DNA from: JAGPKI01 sp052034135
GTDB taxonomy: Bacteria; Caldisericota; Caldisericia; UBA6126; JAGPKI01
Length of the DNA stretch: 9,917 nucleotides
Assembly (NCBI GenBank): GCA_052034135.1
Contig: JBPOJC010000109.1
Span: forward strand, 1-9,917
Reading direction: 5' to 3'
In this document: positions 8,001 through 9,917 of the stretch, piece by piece
How positions within the stretch are numbered: the first letter of the stretch is position 1
How the letters are laid out: each line of letters begins with the position of its first letter
The notes under the pieces: generated by a model
What the model was told of the DNA's origin: nothing
The model's database searches: none
The model's input: the letters and a program-made list of their open reading frames with translations, nothing else
Made by a program: the position numbers and the translations under genes

Positions 8001-8278
8001 AAGCTGATACAATCTTTAAGATTAAAACTTTACAGGAAAATTATCCGCCCGCAAAAGATTATGCTGAGGATTTATTGAGGGTTGTTAAAGAATTAGATAA
8101 TTTGCCTGAAAGATACGAAAAATTAATCAGAAACCTTGATACAGAAAATTACGAAAACATGTATCAAATCTTAATAAGGGAAATACCTCATCAATATTTA
8201 AGGAAGATTATTAATAGAGCAAATGAAATTGATGACGAGCGAGAAACAATTATTCTTTCGGAGGAATTTGAGCAATGA
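5015..8278 (+). CDS. PLD-like nuclease domain fused to SNF2-type helicase, probable phage defence
   Basis: This 1087-residue protein has three visible parts. Residues about 1-215 are a phospholipase D-like domain: the opening GYFYFSGF, one H-x-K (H131, K133), GSSNLTLSGL (156-165) and E170. This resembles NgoFVII/BfiI-type nucleases, which use one such motif per chain and dimerise. Residues about 255-390 are the first helicase lobe: Walker A VVGLGKS (281-287), DEAH (350-353) and SATP (379-382). A likely coiled coil (420-452) precedes PLVIRRSRIDL (456-466). An acidic repeated insert lies at 613-632. The second lobe spans about 705-850: KILVFSEF (711-718), ATDAISEGFNL (771-781) and QRVGRINR (801-808). 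The protein should be a cytosolic DNA translocase, possibly with its own nuclease. Known relatives include SNF2 helicases of DISARM (DrmD) and other methylase-linked defence systems. The start is supported by GGAG and by the PLD-like domain beginning immediately. Its stop overlaps the methylase start. Confidence 0.88.
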   Translation: MAYITNQKLFLSEIINNILPLSESLKILVGYFYFSGFEQIYKAIEDKDVKILVGLDIEVDLMNRVKEYAIINYKNNQSRASVRDKYLNSLKDAINETNLFDSIEKQEAFEVFLKKIQDNTLQIKKTLDPNHAKLYLFKTLPEFNQLKTYPGTVITGSSNLTLSGLKNQKEINHISREPNDFNELDKFFDELWDNAVEIVSPESKDEFFEKVVSKIWLKKLPSPYLIFIRVLKEFFTITEIENIKTPASLTKQKFDLKYQIDAIKQGLSILEKHNGVIIADVVGLGKSIVASTIAANLGKKTVIICPPHLTKQWDDYRFEFGYNAKVYSCGLIEGALKENHSEETKLIIIDEAHRYRNPLTIDYANLHKLCQGNKVILLSATPYNNTPEDLFSLIKLFQIPSKSTLQTVDNLSFEFSSLITSYKELKKKQKENKIEQDELKAKIDLISEEMRSILYPLVIRRSRIDLDLIKEYRTDLKKQGIEFPIVNPPVSLDYKLESLSKLYIKTLDMISPKDETKGFQGVRYKSITYIKEIEKYKKEIEEALGDIDFLRLAQMNLAKFMRRQLVRRFESSIKAFKISLDTMINSSELILNWHDKLSLVPIFKKGTIPSVEDMMDDSECEDDMKDDTECVDSEDTLETIKKKIEQLKQKGYFFIDKKELKVTFREELVKDIKLLKKIKADWALIDEKLDPKLKYFKEIIKEKFNKEPSRKILVFSEFADTVNYLYDNIKSDFRVFKYTSADSSKKNKKIIVENFDASNSTPKNDYDILLATDAISEGFNLGRAGAVFNYDIPYNPTRVIQRVGRINRISHKMFDELFIYNFFPTAIGERETRTKQISTLKIAMIQAILGEDTKVLTNDEELESFMQKRYSDASKETEQESWDAKYIDMLNSIESENPSLIEKALEIPKRVRIKRSVNKGKNGVLVFGKKGENSKFNFGTNDSKTQNITFKEALSLFEAGQDEMSKEVSQYFEPIYQDILKNLFNKKTQSPSDKGKADTIFKIKTLQENYPPAKDYAEDLLRVVKELDNLPERYEKLIRNLDTENYENMYQILIREIPHQYLRKIINRANEIDDERETIILSEEFEQ
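6851..6910 (+). repeat. 30-bp tandem duplication inside the helicase gene
   Basis: Two head-to-tail units, 6851-6880 and 6881-6910, match at 25 of 30 bases. They are in frame and code for DMMDDSECED followed by DMKDDTECVD (residues 613-632). The insert is strongly acidic and carries the only closely spaced cysteine pair noted in the protein. It lies between the helicase lobes. Confidence 0.85.
8260..8264 (+). promoter_or_regulatory. Ribosome binding site of the methylase gene
   Basis: GGAGG lies ten bases before ATG 8275, inside the end of the helicase gene. With the ATGA overlap (8275-8278) it suggests coupled translation of helicase and methylase in comparable amounts. Confidence 0.7.
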
Positions 8279-9917
8279 TTGACTTTAATGCAGGATATAC
8301 CTATGACAATGCTTTAAATTTCCTAAGGGATTATTTTTTACCGGAAGATTTTCTAATATTTGAGGAAGAAGTTATAGTTTCGCCAAGTGATAGTAGAAAG
8401 ATAGAAAAAGTCTTTTTATTAGGTGAAACACGTTCCTTAGGTTTGAAAGTATATGAATTCACTCATAAGTCTGAAAGTGATCCAAGAGTAACTATTACTA
8501 AAGAGGCTTTTAAGTTTCTGGCTGATAGAGGTGAGCAAAGGGCACTTGTTTTTTTCGTTTCGGAAAATTCTCCCAATTACAGGTTTTCTCTTATTACGAT
8601 TGACTTAAAGCCAGATGGCAAAAAAATTAGTAAGATTATATCCAACCCACGGAGATATTCCTACTATTTAGGTCCAGACGCAAAAATAAATACTCCTACT
8701 AAGTATTTAATCGGTAAAGGACGAATAATTGATTTTGAAGATTTGAAATCTCGTTTTTCTGTAGAGGTAGTAAATAAAGAATTCTTTAGGCAAATATCAA
8801 AATACTTTATGATTTTGGCTGGCGGTAAACAGGAAAGAGAAGATTTTAAAGAGGGAACTCTTAAACTTCCCAGTATAGATGACCATCAAAAGAAGCAGGA
8901 ATTTGTAGTGAGGTTAATTGGTAGAATTATATTCTGCTGGTTTTTAAAGAAAAAGAACTCTGAGCAGGGAAAACCTCTGATGCCAGAGGAGTTGCTATCA
9001 ACGGCTAACATAGGGAAGAATTATTATCACAATGTTTTAGAACCTCTATTTTTTGAAGTATTAAATAAACCTTTGAAGGAGAGAAATCAAAAATTTAGAA
9101 ACAATTTATTTGATTTAATACCATTCCTCAATGGTGGTCTATTTGAAGCTCATATAGATGATTATTATGAACTTGACAGTGAACTTAAAATCTCAAAATA
9201 TGTTAATATTCTTCAAATTCCTGATTGCTGGTTTGAAGATTTATTTGAAACCTTAGAAACCTACAATTTCACAATAGATGAAAATACAAGCTCTGATATA
9301 GAACTTTCAGTTGACCCAGAGATGTTAGGGCGAATATTTGAAAATTTATTAGCCGAAATTAACCCCGATACTGGGGAAACAGCAAGAAAATCAACAGGTA
9401 GTTATTACACACCAAGAGATATAGTGGATTATATGGTGAGTCAAAGTCTAAAATATTATTTATTAGAAAAGACCAAGATCAGTGAAGAAGAAATAGACCA
9501 GTTAATCCACAATACATTTGATAATATAAAGCTTTCCGATCCTAATAAAACGGATATTATAGATGCTTTATCCTCTTTAAAGGTGATTGATCCAGCATGT
9601 GGGTCTGGAGCATTTCCTATGGGTATATTACAAAAAACAGTATCAATTCTTAGTGAGGTAGACCCTAATTCAGAATTATGGATGGAAAAGCAGATTGAGA
9701 GAATAGAGGATTCCATCTTAAGAAACAAACTTAAACAAAGCCTAAGTAAAGAAAATGTAAATTTCATACATAAGCTTGGGCTTATCAAGAATGCTATTTA
9801 TGGTGTAGATATTCAAGAGATTGCGGTAGAGCTTTCAAAGCTTAGAGTATTCCTATCTTTAATCGTTGATGCTTATGTAGATGATGAAAAAGAAAATCGT
9901 GGATTGGTGCCACTACC
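8275..9917 (+). CDS. Eco57I-like N6-adenine DNA methyltransferase, 3' end beyond window
   Basis: The frame is open from ATG 8275 to the window edge (547 codons). The N-terminal 170 residues hold a conserved-looking block (VYEFTHKSESDPRVTITKEA, about 62-81), with SNPRRYSYYLGPDA further on, but no clear nuclease motif. Residues about 200-350 resemble the helical linker of type IIG/ISP enzymes: LIGRIIFCWFLKKK, PFLNGGLFE (283-291) and DPEMLGRIFENLL (347-359). The class I methylase core follows: TGSYYTP (374-380), motif I DPACGSGAF (439-447) for S-adenosylmethionine, and YGVDIQ (509-514) carrying the motif II acidic residue. The NPPY catalytic motif and the target-recognition domain should lie downstream. 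It probably methylates adenine in host DNA to mark self. Its partner is the PLD-helicase that it overlaps by four bases. Relatives occur in type IIG, BREX (PglX) and DISARM (DrmMI) systems. Which applies cannot be settled here. Confidence 0.88.
   Translation, partial: MIDFNAGYTYDNALNFLRDYFLPEDFLIFEEEVIVSPSDSRKIEKVFLLGETRSLGLKVYEFTHKSESDPRVTITKEAFKFLADRGEQRALVFFVSENSPNYRFSLITIDLKPDGKKISKIISNPRRYSYYLGPDAKINTPTKYLIGKGRIIDFEDLKSRFSVEVVNKEFFRQISKYFMILAGGKQEREDFKEGTLKLPSIDDHQKKQEFVVRLIGRIIFCWFLKKKNSEQGKPLMPEELLSTANIGKNYYHNVLEPLFFEVLNKPLKERNQKFRNNLFDLIPFLNGGLFEAHIDDYYELDSELKISKYVNILQIPDCWFEDLFETLETYNFTIDENTSSDIELSVDPEMLGRIFENLLAEINPDTGETARKSTGSYYTPRDIVDYMVSQSLKYYLLEKTKISEEEIDQLIHNTFDNIKLSDPNKTDIIDALSSLKVIDPACGSGAFPMGILQKTVSILSEVDPNSELWMEKQIERIEDSILRNKLKQSLSKENVNFIHKLGLIKNAIYGVDIQEIAVELSKLRVFLSLIVDAYVDDEKENRGLVPL

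Noticed and set aside
8275..8800. PD-(D/E)XK nuclease in the methylase N-terminus
   Set aside because: VYEFTHK is the nearest candidate, but the spacing E-x-x-x-K does not fit and no clear preceding aspartate pair could be placed.
9456..9788. 110-codon open frame on the minus strand
   Set aside because: It lies opposite the methylase, whose frame here carries motif I and the motif II acidic residue. The minus-strand product shows no motif.

Overview
The window is bacterial DNA, AT-rich (roughly one third G+C by eye), with six genes, all on the + strand and tightly packed. Arginine is mostly AGA/AGG and isoleucine is often ATA. Shine-Dalgarno sites are strong (a perfect GAGGTGAT before the second gene). 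Multi-FN3 surface proteins ending in a copper-amine-oxidase-N 'stalk' domain are typical of Firmicutes and of deep-branching anaerobic or thermophilic lineages such as Atribacterota or Caldisericota. The sequence alone does not fix the species.

Positions 1-4939 look like one co-directional transcription unit of four genes. They are a membrane-anchored propeller-like protein with aspartate-rich FG-GAP-like loops (70-1590, TTG start), a secreted protein with four fibronectin type III domains and a C-terminal stalk domain (1615-3279), an exported PQQ-type beta-propeller protein (best start 3307, to 4401), and a short biotin-protein ligase (4388-4939) whose start overlaps the propeller gene by 14 bp. 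The first three products probably act outside the cytoplasmic membrane. The biotin ligase is cytosolic, so its coupling to them is unexpected.

A 75-bp gap (4940-5014) carries two overlapping TATAAT boxes and opens a different unit. This consists of a 1087-residue PLD-like plus SNF2 helicase (5015-8278), then an Eco57I-like N6-adenine methyltransferase joined by an ATGA overlap (8275 to the window edge, incomplete). A helicase-nuclease candidate beside a large class I adenine methylase is the pattern of a restriction-modification or DISARM-like phage-defence operon. The rest of the methylase, including its catalytic NPPY-type motif, and any later genes lie beyond the window.

No tRNA, rRNA, CRISPR array, insertion sequence, integrase or convincing terminator was seen. 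No gene-free stretch exceeds 80 bases.
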